Of a stretch of DNA of 64,000 nt, positions 17,712 to 27,656 are shown piece by piece. The notes under the pieces are model-generated. The model did not search any database. It worked only from the letters and a program-made list of their open reading frames with translations, and was not told the origin of the DNA. Every line of letters starts with the position of its first letter. The stretch's first letter is position 1. The stretch lies in contig JABACD010000019.1 in assembly GCA_014237855.1 (NCBI GenBank), forward strand, positions 18,276 through 82,275. The letters are read 5' to 3'. Position numbers and translations under genes: made by a program. The DNA is from Planctomycetota bacterium. GTDB lineage: Bacteria; Planctomycetota; UBA1135; GCA-002686595.

Positions 17712-17975
17712 TTAGCTGAGGGCCTCGGACCCTGGAGGAGCAACTGGAAGGGTCCAGGCAAGCGCGAGGGCTCTGAAGAGGCACGGTCCATCCGATTCGT
17801 CGAGCGTGGCCAACAACCAGCTGCCACTGAAGCCCTGGCAGAAACCGTGGTGCAGCAATCCCATGTAATGGAAGTTCCGGCGCTTGGTGTCGTACTCATC
17901 CTCACGCCTGGCGCTACCCTCAGCTCCCCTTGTCACGCCCCCAAGAGCAGAACGAGCCCCATCACCTCGCTCCAC
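17712..17975 (-). CDS. Possible small protein or gene remnant
   Basis: An 87-codon frame with protein-like composition over its second half (GLLHHGFCQGFSGSWLLATL, then FRALALAWTLPVA), opposite to and slightly overlapping the start of the flippase gene. No family is recognised and no Shine-Dalgarno is evident, so it may be a decayed C-terminus or chance. Confidence 0.22.
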   Translation of the reverse strand: MERGDGARSALGGVTRGAEGSARREDEYDTKRRNFHYMGLLHHGFCQGFSGSWLLATLDESDGPCLFRALALAWTLPVAPPGSEALS

Positions 17976-19297
17976 CCAGGAGTATCCTGAGCCGAGTACT
18001 GAGCGGGACGCTCCTGCTCGTCCTCGGGCGAGTTTGGGGTTCCGCTTGTACCTTCCTGTCGCTCTGGCTCCTGGCCGAGCACCTCGACGGTGATGCCTTC
18101 GGTCGCTACACGTTCTATCTGGCAGCCTTCATGCTCCTCGATAGCTTCGTCGACTGCGGGACGGGGTCGATCGCTGTCCAGCGTACGGCGGACGACGAGC
18201 GAAGCATTCCGGAGGTGATTGCAGCCACCAGACGGATACGAGGTGTGGCCGGATTGATCGGCGTACTGATCGTGGGAGGAGGAGCCTATTTGACCGGCGA
18301 ACCGGGCGCTGGCTGGATCCTCCTCGCGAGCCTGTACCCCGTGACCCACGTACTCGAGCTCTCGGCCACGGTCTACCGTACCCGCATCTCCTGGGGCGTC
18401 CCAGTTGCGGTGCGTGCCTTTGCGAGCGGTCTGAGCCTTGCGTTTGTCTTGCTGCTGCTCTGGCATGATGTGACGGAACCTGGTCTCTACCTCTGTGGCG
18501 TCGCCCTCGGTAGCGCAACAGCAAACTTCGTGCTTCACTTCGCCTCCAGACGACACTTGCCACGCGTGCCGGCTCTGACCGTGCCCTGGCGATCAGTACT
18601 TGCCGCCGCGCTCCCACTTGGCGTGGCTGGACTCTGTCAACAGGCCTACTTCTACGTCGACAACCTCTTCATCCGGTATCTCGTGGGCGAGGTTCCGCTG
18701 GGACACTACAACGTCGGCATGCGCATGATGTCCTTGTGCATCATGGTCGGGGTCTATGCTGCCCTGGTGGCCCTCCCCTGGTTCAAGCGCGAGCTGGTTG
18801 TCGGCAAGCTAGGCCCTTCTGTAGCTCGACTGGGACAACCACTCCTTGCTGCCGCCGGTTTCTCCATCGGGTTACTGATGCCCTGGAGCTCTGCACTCCT
18901 ACGGATCTTTGGTGAGGAGTTCGCCTCCGCCAGCTTCAGCCTGCAATGGCTGCTCGGTGCATCTGTGCTGGTCTACCTCGGAGCAGTGATGATGACCGCT
19001 CTGGTCGCCACGGGCAGGACCGACCTGGTGCTCATCGTCGCAGCCGGTGGTCTGGCCCTGAATCTGGCGGGCAATGCAGCTCTCGTGCCAAGGCTCGGCA
19101 TCGACGGCGCAGCCATCGCCACCTTTGCCACCGAGGCCGCGGTCGTCCTGGGTGGCGTTTTCTGCCTTCGCCGTTGTGGAATCAAGGGGCTGAGCGGTAA
19201 TGCGGCCTGGCGCTGGGCTGTCGGGCCGCTACTCTTCTTCGCCGCCTGGGCACTCTCCCGCCAGCTTCCAGTCGATGCACTCCTAGTCCGTCTTTAG
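17930..19297 (+). CDS. Polysaccharide flippase (Wzx/MATE-like)
   Basis: 455 aa, about 12 hydrophobic segments, with the typical start of polysaccharide biosynthesis flippases (LSGTLLLVLGRVWGSACTFLS, then FGRYTFYLAAFMLLDSFVD) and the mid-protein FYVDNLFIRYLVG-EVPLGHYNVGMRM. It is expected to move undecaprenyl-linked glycan units across the inner membrane. The listed start is TTG (MSRPQEQ); the first 20 residues are hydrophilic and the true start could lie slightly downstream. It is followed after 9 nt by a glycosyltransferase gene, so the two form an operon for envelope polysaccharide. Confidence 0.88.
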   Translation: MSRPQEQNEPHHLAPPRSILSRVLSGTLLLVLGRVWGSACTFLSLWLLAEHLDGDAFGRYTFYLAAFMLLDSFVDCGTGSIAVQRTADDERSIPEVIAATRRIRGVAGLIGVLIVGGGAYLTGEPGAGWILLASLYPVTHVLELSATVYRTRISWGVPVAVRAFASGLSLAFVLLLLWHDVTEPGLYLCGVALGSATANFVLHFASRRHLPRVPALTVPWRSVLAAALPLGVAGLCQQAYFYVDNLFIRYLVGEVPLGHYNVGMRMMSLCIMVGVYAALVALPWFKRELVVGKLGPSVARLGQPLLAAAGFSIGLLMPWSSALLRIFGEEFASASFSLQWLLGASVLVYLGAVMMTALVATGRTDLVLIVAAGGLALNLAGNAALVPRLGIDGAAIATFATEAAVVLGGVFCLRRCGIKGLSGNAAWRWAVGPLLFFAAWALSRQLPVDALLVRL

Positions 19298-19306
19298 AGA
19301 CCTGCC

Positions 19307-20473
19307 GTGTCGTCTTTCAACATCAAGGTCGGTATTGATTATCGCTCCGCTCTCGTCAACCGAGAGGGCATCGGTCGCTACACCCGCGAACTGGTGCGAG
19401 CCCTGGTTCTACTTGACGAAGATCTCGACCTGGGCCTGTTCGGACACACCTTCGGGCGTCGAAAGTTCAGTGACGACGAGCTGGGAATCTCGGGACGGCG
19501 TGCCGAGCTCTTGCGCATGCGCATTCCCTCGCGAATCATGCCTTGGCTCATGAGGCGCGCAGGCCGCGGAGCAGATGACCTGGTAGGTGGCTGCCATGTC
19601 TATCACCACACTCAGCCAAACCTGCTCGAAGTTCGCGAGGCCCTCGAGGTGGCAACTATCTTCGACTGCATCTACACGCTGGACGCTGGCTACATGGACC
19701 CAGCCGCGGCCGAGCGCATGACCGAGGTGGCCTTCGCCCAGGTCAGGCGAGCCCAGCGAGTCCTCGTCCCGTGCCAGTTCGTGGGAGCGGAGATCGTCAT
19801 GGCTCTCGGCGCACATCCAGGAAGAATCGCAGTCACACAGCTCGGCTGTGAGCACGTACTTCGGCACATGCCTCGTGATGGTTTCCCGCCCGCTAAGGAG
19901 CCCTACTTGCTGACCGTTTGCCGGGTTGACCCACGCAAGAACCATGTGCGCATCTTGCAAGCCTTTGAGCGCTTGGTTCAGGACGGCTTTCCCCACCGCT
20001 GGATCATTGCAGGCCCACGAGGCTGGCAGGCTGAGCTGTTCGAGAGAGTCCTGGACGCCTCACCCGCGCGTGAGCGAGTCGAGTGGCGTGGAGATGTAGG
20101 TGAGGCCGAGCTAACACGCCTCTACTCCCAGGCAGACGCCTTCCTCTTCCCCAGCCTCAATGAGGGCTTTGGACTCCCACCACTGGAGTCCATGGCCTGT
20201 GGCACCCCCGTCGTCACCAGCCACGTGACCGCCACCGGGGAGGTCTGCGAGGGAGCCGCCATGATGGTCGAACCATCCGAGAGTGAAGACATCTATCTCG
20301 CCACCAAGAAGCTGCTGACTGAACCTGAGATATACAATGACCTGGTACGACTTGGCGAGGAGCGCGCTCGCGAGTACACCTGGGAGCGCTGCGCTCGCCA
20401 GACACTTCAGGCCTATCAGGGAAGCGTGATCAAACGCGGCGATGAAGATCCGCAGCTCCACCGCCAGCTGTGA
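19307..20473 (+). CDS. GT4-family glycosyltransferase
   Basis: 388 aa, GTG start 9 nt after the flippase gene. GT-B fold, glycosyltransferase family 4: N-terminal VGIDYRSALVNREGIGRYT, nucleotide-sugar contact region TVCRVDPRKNHVRIL (Arg/Lys pair), and the C-terminal E-x7-E motif in NEGFGLPPLESMACGTPVV. It transfers an activated sugar to a lipid-linked or glycan acceptor on the cytoplasmic face. Mannosyl- or rhamnosyltransferases are the closest kinds I recognise, but the sugar cannot be read from the sequence. Confidence 0.9.
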   Translation: MSSFNIKVGIDYRSALVNREGIGRYTRELVRALVLLDEDLDLGLFGHTFGRRKFSDDELGISGRRAELLRMRIPSRIMPWLMRRAGRGADDLVGGCHVYHHTQPNLLEVREALEVATIFDCIYTLDAGYMDPAAAERMTEVAFAQVRRAQRVLVPCQFVGAEIVMALGAHPGRIAVTQLGCEHVLRHMPRDGFPPAKEPYLLTVCRVDPRKNHVRILQAFERLVQDGFPHRWIIAGPRGWQAELFERVLDASPARERVEWRGDVGEAELTRLYSQADAFLFPSLNEGFGLPPLESMACGTPVVTSHVTATGEVCEGAAMMVEPSESEDIYLATKKLLTEPEIYNDLVRLGEERAREYTWERCARQTLQAYQGSVIKRGDEDPQLHRQL

Positions 20474-20501
20474 CACGTATTCTTCTTGGGCCTGAGTGGT
20501 T

Positions 20502-20537
20502 CCTGAGGGGAGGCGGGCCCCCTCCCTGGAGCTCAGG
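20502..20537 (+). terminator. Two-step hairpin after the flippase-glycosyltransferase pair
   Basis: CCTGAG (20502-20507) pairs with CTCAGG (20532-20537), and inside it GGGAGG (20508-20513) pairs with CCTCCC (20521-20526). It starts 29 nt after the glycosyltransferase stop. No T tract follows, so a Rho-assisted terminator is likelier than an intrinsic one. Confidence 0.45.
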
Positions 20538-20676
20538 GGCAGAACCCGATTGCAGGTCGTCCACCGGAGCGACAAGTCCCTGCTGGAGTTCCGACTCTTC
20601 CTTTAGAAGCCCCCTCACTCTGCCTCGAGCTTGACCATGGATCGGTATCCGGCCGGGAATTGAGTTTCACGCAAAA

Positions 20677-23600
20677 TTGAATACTCTGGGGATACCTCCT
20701 GCCAAACCAGCAAGCAGTTCCCCTGTGATCATCCCTCTCTGGATCATGCCACTAGTGGCAATGGCGGCCCCCCTTCCCGGACCGCTGCCAGTACCCCAGC
20801 AGGCTGTCGAGATTCGCCCAAGGCTCTCCAATCAAGCCTGGCGAATCGACAGTTTCGTGGTTGATGCGGGACTCGAGGATGCGTGCATCTTTCAAGCCGC
20901 AGTTGAGAGAAATGGTATGGCCTGGTTCGCCACCTCGCGTGGCCTTCATCGATTTGATGGCTACCACTGGAAGAAGTTCTCGACCTCGGAAGGGTTACCA
21001 AGCGAGTACATCCGGTCTGTGACAGTGACCAGCTCTGACGAACTGTGGGTCGGAACCGACAAGGGGGCAGGGGTCTTCTCGAATGGTAGGTTCCAGTTGC
21101 TCGCCCCGCCTTCGACTCTCGCTGGTCCCAGCGTCCGTCGAATCGTCGAGGGCCCAGATGGAACGCTCTGGTTTTGCTGCGACCGATGGCCACGCGCTTC
21201 TGTCAAGGCCGGATTGACCGGCTTCAAGAACGGATCCTGGGTTCACTATGGCGTGGAAGAAGGCCTCCCAGACGATTACGTTTCAGATGTCTTCTTCGAA
21301 AGCACGGGGACCATGTTCGTTCTCACTCGATCTGGCCTCGCCCAGCTCGAAGGGCAGCGATTTCGGCAGCCACTGATCGAGGCTGGCATCAATGGAGCCA
21401 ATGAGTACGTCTGGTCCCTGGTCGAGCCCGCCCCCGGTGAGCTCTTGCTCGCCTCGTCGAGTACGTTCTTTCGGCGAGTCGGCGGCACCTGGTCCAAGCA
21501 TCCTGGTGGCATCGGCAAGATGCGCTACCCCTCGCTGCTGCAAACCAGAGACGGAGAGATCTTCGGCCTGGGCCAATCACAGATCACGACCTTTCGCCGC
21601 TGGGACGGGAAGCAATTCGTCAGTGTAACGGAGACCTTCCCCTGGTACGGACAGGGCATCCAAGATCTGATCGAGGCGCCAAACGGTGCCGTGTGGTGTG
21701 TAGGTGACCACACGATCCTTCGCTGGGACCGCAATGGGTCCTCCATGAAGATCTACGAGGGGTTACCTCCGCCATCCTTGATGGATTCCGAGGGTGGAGT
21801 CCTCTTTGCCAACTCTGAGCTCGTGATGAGAGTTCACGAGGGTGAGTGGTACGTCTTCCCCGGACTTCGTGGGCCGATCGTCTCGGATGGCGAGGGTGGC
21901 GCCTGGATGACATCCGATGCAAGTGTTGCCCACTGGTCCCCCGACGGTGCCATCCGGGTTGCTGCTGCCCTACCAGCCAACATACGGCTTCAGCAGCTAG
22001 CTGGCATGGACCCTCAAGGGACTGTCTGGGTCGTCGGAGACGACGAAAGTGATTGGCTGGTCATGGGACTGAGCGGCGAAGAGTGGCAGGTCTGGCCTGC
22101 TGGGCCCAGGGCTCTCCCGGCTCCAAGGGTGTCCTGCGACCCGGTCGACTCGGGGGTGTGGACCTCAGTGGAGGCCCCTGTGTCCTCGACCAAGCTCTTG
22201 CGTTTCCAGATCAACCAGCCAGAAACACTCGAGATTGCTCTGCCCGACGACTTTCTCAACTTCAGCTGGACCCGAGCGAGGCGCACAGTCGACGGCAAGC
22301 TCTGGGCCTATGGTTTCTTCGGAGCTCGCTACCTCGACGATCTTCAGAGCACGAGCTGGCAGATGCTCGATGGTCTCCCCAATCAACACCTGAGTGAATT
22401 CATTCAGACCGAGGAAGCGCTCTGGTTCCTCCGACAGTCAACTACAGGAGGCCACTCGGGATTTTCGCACTTCGCGAATGGAAAGTGGACTCACCGGCAT
22501 GGCCTGCCGCGCCAGCTGGTCGGCTTGGGAACAGGCGGCGGCCCCATCACAGCACGTCGGGACCGGCTCTACCTACCCAACCTCGAGTCTCCGTTGCATG
22601 AACTGGTGATCAAGACCCACTCCACAGAGCACATCACGTCAGCGGTAGAAGATCAGGACGGTGCCTTCTGGGTTGCTTCTGGAGAGCACGTGCACTGGAT
22701 AATGCATGAGACGGCACCTCCGGAGACGTCCATTGTCGAGTTCGTTGATGACACGCTTGAGTCCGAGGAGTTGTGGATCCACGTTCGTAGCCATCAGCGC
22801 TTCCGACCTTTGGAGAAAATGGATTCAATGGAGATCCAGGCCAGCATTGATGATGGGCCCTGGCACTCCCTTGGCACTCAAATTGAGGGCCCCGTCAGGC
22901 TTGAGACTCCGGGCGTGGGTAGTCACAAGGTCGCCATCCGCTCGGTTAGCCCCATGGGAATAGCTGATCCGACACCAACGACGAGGACCTTCCGGGTCTT
23001 GCCATCGCCGCTACAGTCACGACCATGGTTTCGGCCTGCGCTGGCCACCTTGTTCCTTGCCGTTCTGAGTCTTGCTGCCTTCGGCCTGATGACCCGTCGT
23101 CGGCTGACCCAGCAGACAGTCATGCTCAAGGACCTGGTCGGTGAGAGAACACGCGCCTGGCTGGACAGCGAGTTCGAGTTTCGCACGCTCTTCGAGGAGT
23201 CCAGGGATGCGATCCTCCTTTGCGACGAGGATGGGGGAATTCGAAGTGCGAACCTGGCTGCCGAACTTCTCTTTGATTCCCCCAGCCCCGATTCCAAGCT
23301 CCAGTCCATCAACGAGTTCTTTGATGAGCCCTTGGACTTGGCCAGTACAGCCGAGTCTCGCTCCGCTCCGAGGCGAATCACAAGGAACGGCGAAACGCAA
23401 TCTGTCCTGCTCAGCATCTCTCCCCTCGAGAATGAGCCCAATGGAACCGTCGGGTACCTGCTGATAGCGCAAGACGTAACAAGACAGACTCAGCTAGAAG
23501 AGCAAGTTCACCATGGCATGAAGATGGAAGCCATTGGCCGAATGGCCGGTGGCATAGCCCACGAATTCCATAACATCCTTACCTCTATTCTTGGGTACTG

Positions 23601-24627
23601 CGAATTGCTCATCCCCAGGGTCAACCAAGACCCAGACCTTCTAAAGGATGTAGAAGTGGTTCGCGACCAGGCTTTGCGAGCAAGGGACCTGACTGGTCAG
23701 ATCCAGTCCTTCAGCCGCGTCGATCTGGGCAAGCCGGAACCAGTTGACTTGAATCAGGTTGTTGCCAGCACCGATAAGCTGCTGCACACATCCACCCCAT
23801 CGCACATCAACCTGAAGTACAGCCTCGACCCCTCTGTCGGTCGAGCACAGCTTGTACCTGGCAAGGTGGAGCAGGCCATTGTGAACCTGGTGCTGAACGC
23901 GATTGATGCAATGCCCGAGGGTGGCCAGGTACTGATCCAGACCAAGGCGCTCAGGACACCATCCGATTTCGAGTGGCAGATCTCCGTGACTGACTCAGGG
24001 ACCGGGATGGACGAAGGCACTCGGCGCAGGATCTTTGAGCCCTTCTTCACGACCAAGCCGCCCGGTAAAGGAACTGGTCTCGGGCTCGCGGTGGTCTATG
24101 GCACGGTCGACCAGCTTGGTGGAACAATTGAGGTCTCTAGTGAGCCCGGGAAGGGCGCAAGATTTGAGATTACCGTGCCCTCAACGGAGGAGGAACCCCA
24201 GGGGATACCTGAACCTGCTGCAGTCATCGAGCCATCCAGCTGTACTGGAAAGATCCTGCTGGTGGAGGATGAGGACTCGATCCGAGTTCTCCTTGAGAAG
24301 GTTCTGGCCCGCGCGGGGTACGACGTGTGCACAGCAGCCGACGGCGCGCAGGCTCTCGATGTCTGGAAGAACTCGGGTGCCGACTTTGATCTCCTGATCA
24401 CAGATATGGTGATGCCGGGGGTGAGTGGGAAGGATGTCTCTGAAACACTCCTGAAATACGCCCCCGCCTTGCAAGTGATCTTGATCTCGGGTCAGCCGGG
24501 TCTCCAAGCACAGGGCTTGATCGGGTCGCAGACATCCTTTGCCTTTCTCGCCAAGCCCTTCGCATCAGGGCAACTACTGGAGCTGGTCGCGCAGAAACTG
24601 GGTCGACAAGCCACCAGGACCACCTGA
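20677..24627 (+). CDS. Giant hybrid sensor histidine kinase with beta-propeller sensor domain
   Basis: 1316 aa, TTG start as called. Order: signal-like segment (about 16-35); two-component regulator propeller repeats over about 50-700 ([39 protein letters not shown]); a Y_Y_Y-type Ig domain (about 690-780); membrane helix (about 788-806); PAS-like domain (about 830-940); HisKA with phospho-His in [11 protein letters not shown] (about 958-968); HATPase with [15 protein letters not shown] and [10 protein letters not shown]; and a C-terminal receiver (about 1190-1305) with [17 protein letters not shown] and FLAKPF. This is the layout of polysaccharide-sensing hybrid systems in Bacteroidetes, but without an AraC-type DNA-binding domain, so a separate output protein is needed. 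It lies among glycosyltransferase genes. Confidence 0.92.
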   Translation: MNTLGIPPAKPASSSPVIIPLWIMPLVAMAAPLPGPLPVPQQAVEIRPRLSNQAWRIDSFVVDAGLEDACIFQAAVERNGMAWFATSRGLHRFDGYHWKKFSTSEGLPSEYIRSVTVTSSDELWVGTDKGAGVFSNGRFQLLAPPSTLAGPSVRRIVEGPDGTLWFCCDRWPRASVKAGLTGFKNGSWVHYGVEEGLPDDYVSDVFFESTGTMFVLTRSGLAQLEGQRFRQPLIEAGINGANEYVWSLVEPAPGELLLASSSTFFRRVGGTWSKHPGGIGKMRYPSLLQTRDGEIFGLGQSQITTFRRWDGKQFVSVTETFPWYGQGIQDLIEAPNGAVWCVGDHTILRWDRNGSSMKIYEGLPPPSLMDSEGGVLFANSELVMRVHEGEWYVFPGLRGPIVSDGEGGAWMTSDASVAHWSPDGAIRVAAALPANIRLQQLAGMDPQGTVWVVGDDESDWLVMGLSGEEWQVWPAGPRALPAPRVSCDPVDSGVWTSVEAPVSSTKLLRFQINQPETLEIALPDDFLNFSWTRARRTVDGKLWAYGFFGARYLDDLQSTSWQMLDGLPNQHLSEFIQTEEALWFLRQSTTGGHSGFSHFANGKWTHRHGLPRQLVGLGTGGGPITARRDRLYLPNLESPLHELVIKTHSTEHITSAVEDQDGAFWVASGEHVHWIMHETAPPETSIVEFVDDTLESEELWIHVRSHQRFRPLEKMDSMEIQASIDDGPWHSLGTQIEGPVRLETPGVGSHKVAIRSVSPMGIADPTPTTRTFRVLPSPLQSRPWFRPALATLFLAVLSLAAFGLMTRRRLTQQTVMLKDLVGERTRAWLDSEFEFRTLFEESRDAILLCDEDGGIRSANLAAELLFDSPSPDSKLQSINEFFDEPLDLASTAESRSAPRRITRNGETQSVLLSISPLENEPNGTVGYLLIAQDVTRQTQLEEQVHHGMKMEAIGRMAGGIAHEFHNILTSILGYCELLIPRVNQDPDLLKDVEVVRDQALRARDLTGQIQSFSRVDLGKPEPVDLNQVVASTDKLLHTSTPSHINLKYSLDPSVGRAQLVPGKVEQAIVNLVLNAIDAMPEGGQVLIQTKALRTPSDFEWQISVTDSGTGMDEGTRRRIFEPFFTTKPPGKGTGLGLAVVYGTVDQLGGTIEVSSEPGKGARFEITVPSTEEEPQGIPEPAAVIEPSSCTGKILLVEDEDSIRVLLEKVLARAGYDVCTAADGAQALDVWKNSGADFDLLITDMVMPGVSGKDVSETLLKYAPALQVILISGQPGLQAQGLIGSQTSFAFLAKPFASGQLLELVAQKLGRQATRTT

Positions 24628-24685
24628 CAGTCAGCCGGCTGCTCTCTCGGGGGAGAACGGCGGCGGAGCCACCTGCCCTGCCAGG

Positions 24686-25180
24686 TCAGTGAGATTGCTC
24701 TTCCGCTCCCTGATTCGAGGATTCCTCGCTCCCGACCTCATCTCCTGAGCCAGGAAAGGAAGACGGCCGACGCAGGTATCCCTCCGCAATCTCACTCAGG
24801 AACCCCTGGCGTTGGTACTGCAGCTGATCATTGGCATCGAACGTCATGACAATGCCGTAGAGCCGGCGGTCGAGATCGTCGTAGTCGAAAGAAGCCGAGA
24901 ACTCCTGAGTCACAGGAATGCTGACGTTGATGCCCCAGCCCTTGTCCATGTCCCAGCCGTAGGCCACGGCGTATTGATCCGCTCCTGCCTGCCACACGTA
25001 GAGCGGTGAACCGAAGAGCTCCAGGCAGTCATTCAATTGACTCTCGCCAGCGCGTAGGACAGTCAGTTCATTGGAGTCGATCCCGCGACAGAACATCGCC
25101 CGATTCCACTGAACTCTCACGCAGGAGCTACAAGCCAGACAGATAGCCACGGCGAGGCCTTTCGCAGGCTGAGACAGCAT
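24686..25180 (-). CDS. Predicted lipoprotein, unknown function
   Basis: 164 aa from the ATG at 25180. The N-terminus MLSQPAKGLAVAICLACSSC carries a lipobox (CLAC), so it should be lipid-anchored. The rest has GESQLNDCLELFGSPLYVW, which resembles the lG.P loop of BamE-like folds, and an acidic C-terminal tail. It begins 4 nt after the stop of the upstream small lipoprotein gene and shares its style, so they are probably co-transcribed and perhaps distant paralogues. No family could be assigned. Confidence 0.65.
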   Translation of the reverse strand: MLSQPAKGLAVAICLACSSCVRVQWNRAMFCRGIDSNELTVLRAGESQLNDCLELFGSPLYVWQAGADQYAVAYGWDMDKGWGINVSIPVTQEFSASFDYDDLDRRLYGIVMTFDANDQLQYQRQGFLSEIAEGYLRRPSSFPGSGDEVGSEESSNQGAEEQSH

Positions 25181-25184
25181 GAGC

Positions 25185-25568
25185 TCAGTCCGAGAAGGGA
25201 AACTGGTACTCGGCCTTGTCAGCGTCGAAGGTGGCGCCGATGTGTGTGAGCAATCCCTCCTCGTCGAAGAAGGCCCACACACGATCCTGAACCGTGTCCA
25301 CGTTTTGCAGGGCTAGCACCACGAAAAAGCTGGTGGCGTTCTTCGAGTGAGTATGGTCGTAGCGCCAAGCTGATCGAAACCCGAGCTGGACAATGTCGGC
25401 TGGTGCTCCCAGCTCCTGCAGTACATCGTCCTGGGTGCTCTTTCCGACCTCCAGGCGACCGTAGGCCACGGGGTCGATCGCCTCATTGACGCGCACACGG
25501 GAGATGAAGCAAGAAGGCAAGAGAAGCCCGAGCAGTACGGTGCCGAGCAAGAAGGGGCGTTGATTCAT
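25185..25568 (-). CDS. Small lipoprotein with SmpA/OmlA (BamE-like) domain
   Basis: 127 aa. Signal peptide with lipobox (LLLPSC). The body has the BamE-like pattern YGRLEVGKSTQDDVLQELGAP followed by strands ending DRVWAFFDEEGLLTHIG, as in the SmpA/OmlA family, whose best-known member helps outer-membrane protein assembly. Many stand-alone homologues have other roles in the envelope, so no symbol is given. It begins 4 nt downstream of a glycosyltransferase stop and precedes another lipoprotein gene. Confidence 0.75.
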   Translation of the reverse strand: MNQRPFLLGTVLLGLLLPSCFISRVRVNEAIDPVAYGRLEVGKSTQDDVLQELGAPADIVQLGFRSAWRYDHTHSKNATSFFVVLALQNVDTVQDRVWAFFDEEGLLTHIGATFDADKAEYQFPFSD

Positions 25569-25572
25569 GGAG

Positions 25573-26724
25573 TCAGCCTACGTCTGTGGAGCAGGCAATT
25601 TCCAGTACTTGCTCTTCCATGGCTTGCATCCAGGCGTCCAGCGAACGGCCGTCGACCGCGCTGGCTATCGATGCTCGATCCACGGAACCTGATTCGATTC
25701 GATCCAGCTGCTCCGAGATCAGGCGTCCGAGATCTCTCGGTTTGATCTCTACGGGGAAGACCCGGCCCTGCTGCGGATCGCTGATGGCTTCTTTTGCCCC
25801 TACCGACGAGCTCACCAGCACAGGGGTTCCGGCTGCAAGCGCCTCGAGGACCACGAGAGGGCAGGGATCACGACGGCTGGGTAGGACAAGGAGATCGGAC
25901 CCTGCTGCCGCGAGGACCGGGTCAAGCTCCGGAGTAACGTGAACGCGCTTCGGGTGATCAATGATTGCAGCCGCCCGCCTCGACCATCGCTTCGCATCGG
26001 GGGGCCCCGCGACAACCAGGCGCCAGGGCCGGGCCTGCAGGCCGGCCAAGGACTCCAGTAACAGCGCGAGCCCCTTGAGTTCGGCGTTGCGCCCAACAAA
26101 GGTCAGGATTGGTTCAGTTCCAGCTCCACCGCTGAGTTCAAGCAACCTCGAGCGCGCTGCCCCCCGATCCGCGGAACAGAACTGTTCCGTGTCCAAGCCG
26201 TTGGGTACAACGATCAGGCGGCTTGCGGAGTTCGGATAGATGTCCAACATCTCCTGGCGGACCAGCTCAGAGACGCACACGATACGTCGCGCCCCGCCCT
26301 CGTCGAGTGCCTGGCTCTCCAGGGCCAGAAAAGCACGATGCCTTCCACGAGGCTGCTTGCCGAGCTCTCTCAAGGTAGCCGCGTGAACGCCACCATGAGG
26401 CCAGTACAGGTCGACTCTTGGCAGATGGCGGATCCCCACCGTGACATCACACCTCATCATCTCAGAGGCCTCCAAGAGCGCCCTGGCAAGGTTGCGTTCC
26501 CGAGTTGAACGCCGAAGCCCATGGGTCTGCACCTGAACCAGGGTCCCCGGAGCTCTCTGGCCTGGAGGAGGACCCGAGAGGGCGAAGGCAAGAACCTCGT
26601 GGCCACGAGCCTCCAGCCAGGTTGCAAGCGTCGCCAGGGCGCGCTCCGCACCACCCCGACGGGGATCCCAGCGATCGATCAAGAAACCGACCCGGAGCCT
26701 GCGCTGTCCCGATGTTGAGGCCAT
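25573..26724 (-). CDS. GT4-family glycosyltransferase
   Basis: 383 aa from the ATG at 26724 (MASTSGQRRLRVGFLIDRW); the longer frame to 26889 overlaps the promoter region of nagB and is rejected. GT-B features: RRGGAERALATLATWL near the N-terminus, VPNGLDTEQF, TFVGRNAELKGLALLL with the sugar-nucleotide Arg/Lys, and the late PSRRDPCPLVVLEALAAGTPV in place of the usual EGFG form. Similar to lipopolysaccharide core glycosyltransferases. It heads a minus-strand run that continues into two small lipoproteins and diverges from nagB. Confidence 0.87.
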   Translation of the reverse strand: MASTSGQRRLRVGFLIDRWDPRRGGAERALATLATWLEARGHEVLAFALSGPPPGQRAPGTLVQVQTHGLRRSTRERNLARALLEASEMMRCDVTVGIRHLPRVDLYWPHGGVHAATLRELGKQPRGRHRAFLALESQALDEGGARRIVCVSELVRQEMLDIYPNSASRLIVVPNGLDTEQFCSADRGAARSRLLELSGGAGTEPILTFVGRNAELKGLALLLESLAGLQARPWRLVVAGPPDAKRWSRRAAAIIDHPKRVHVTPELDPVLAAAGSDLLVLPSRRDPCPLVVLEALAAGTPVLVSSSVGAKEAISDPQQGRVFPVEIKPRDLGRLISEQLDRIESGSVDRASIASAVDGRSLDAWMQAMEEQVLEIACSTDVG

Positions 26725-26903
26725 GTGGGGGCATCCTAACCCGCAGCCACCCGATTCTGGCGCTGAGATCCCCCATTGGAGCTGACCGCGGACCGAGCCG
26801 GCCATGGCCTGAAGGCCCGCCCGCTCCCACCGGCCGCCGACTCCCAATCCAGCGCGGTACTCCTGGTGCTCGCACACAGAGCCTCCCAAGCTAGACTCTC
26901 CGC

Positions 26904-27653
26904 GTGCGCCAAGTCTCCAACAGCCCTCTTCCGACCTTCGTTGTCACCGATCCCATCGAGGCAGCTCGAGAGTTGGCCCTGCGACTGCGTGATCTGGTCG
27001 CAGAGCAGCCGAACTTCGTCCTGGGTTGTGCGACAGGCCACACCCCCATCTCCACCTACCAGCAGCTCGCTGGGCTCGCAAGTTCTCGGGCCATCTTTGG
27101 TGGTCTGCGCACCTTCAATCTCGACGAGTACCACGGACTCGCCAGCGATCACCCGGGGAGTTTCGAGTCCTTCATGCGACGCCACCTGTTCGCCCCACTC
27201 GACCTCTCACCAGAGAGAACTCTCTTTCCTCGCTGCTGCGAGGGCGAGAGTCCGGTGCAAGCCGCCGAGAGATTCGAAACCAAGATCCAAGAATCCGGAG
27301 GCATCGACCTCCAGCTTCTGGGGATTGGGCGCAATGGTCACATTGCCTTCAATGAGCCCGGCTCTGCCCGTGATTCGCGAACTCGGCTCGTGGAACTTAC
27401 AGCGAGCACACGAGCGGCAAATGCCCCTGACTTCCCTGACGGTACTCCTGTACCAACAGGTGCAATGACGATGGGAATCGGAACGATTCTCGATGCACGG
27501 CGATTACACGTGCTTGCCTTTGGTGTCCACAAGGCCGAGATCGTCAGGAGGGCTCTGCGTGAACCTGCAAGCCGGGAAATCCCGGCAAGCTTCCTGCGAG
27601 AACACGAGCAAGTTGAGCTTTGGCTCGACGACGCAGCCGCTAGCAGCCTTTGA
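26904..27653 (+). CDS. nagB: Glucosamine-6-phosphate deaminase
   Basis: 249 aa, GTG start. The NagB/SugIso fold is clear: LGCATGHTPISTYQQL phosphate loop, the catalytic FNLDEYHGL region, and GIGRNGHIAFNEPG. It converts glucosamine-6-phosphate to fructose-6-phosphate and ammonia, linking amino-sugar turnover with glycolysis. It lies 3 nt upstream of a glycosyltransferase gene, so amino-sugar supply may be tied to glycan assembly. A sugar-specific relative acting on another 2-amino-sugar phosphate is possible. Confidence 0.9.
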   Translation: MRQVSNSPLPTFVVTDPIEAARELALRLRDLVAEQPNFVLGCATGHTPISTYQQLAGLASSRAIFGGLRTFNLDEYHGLASDHPGSFESFMRRHLFAPLDLSPERTLFPRCCEGESPVQAAERFETKIQESGGIDLQLLGIGRNGHIAFNEPGSARDSRTRLVELTASTRAANAPDFPDGTPVPTGAMTMGIGTILDARRLHVLAFGVHKAEIVRRALREPASREIPASFLREHEQVELWLDDAAASSL

Positions 27654-27656
27654 GCG

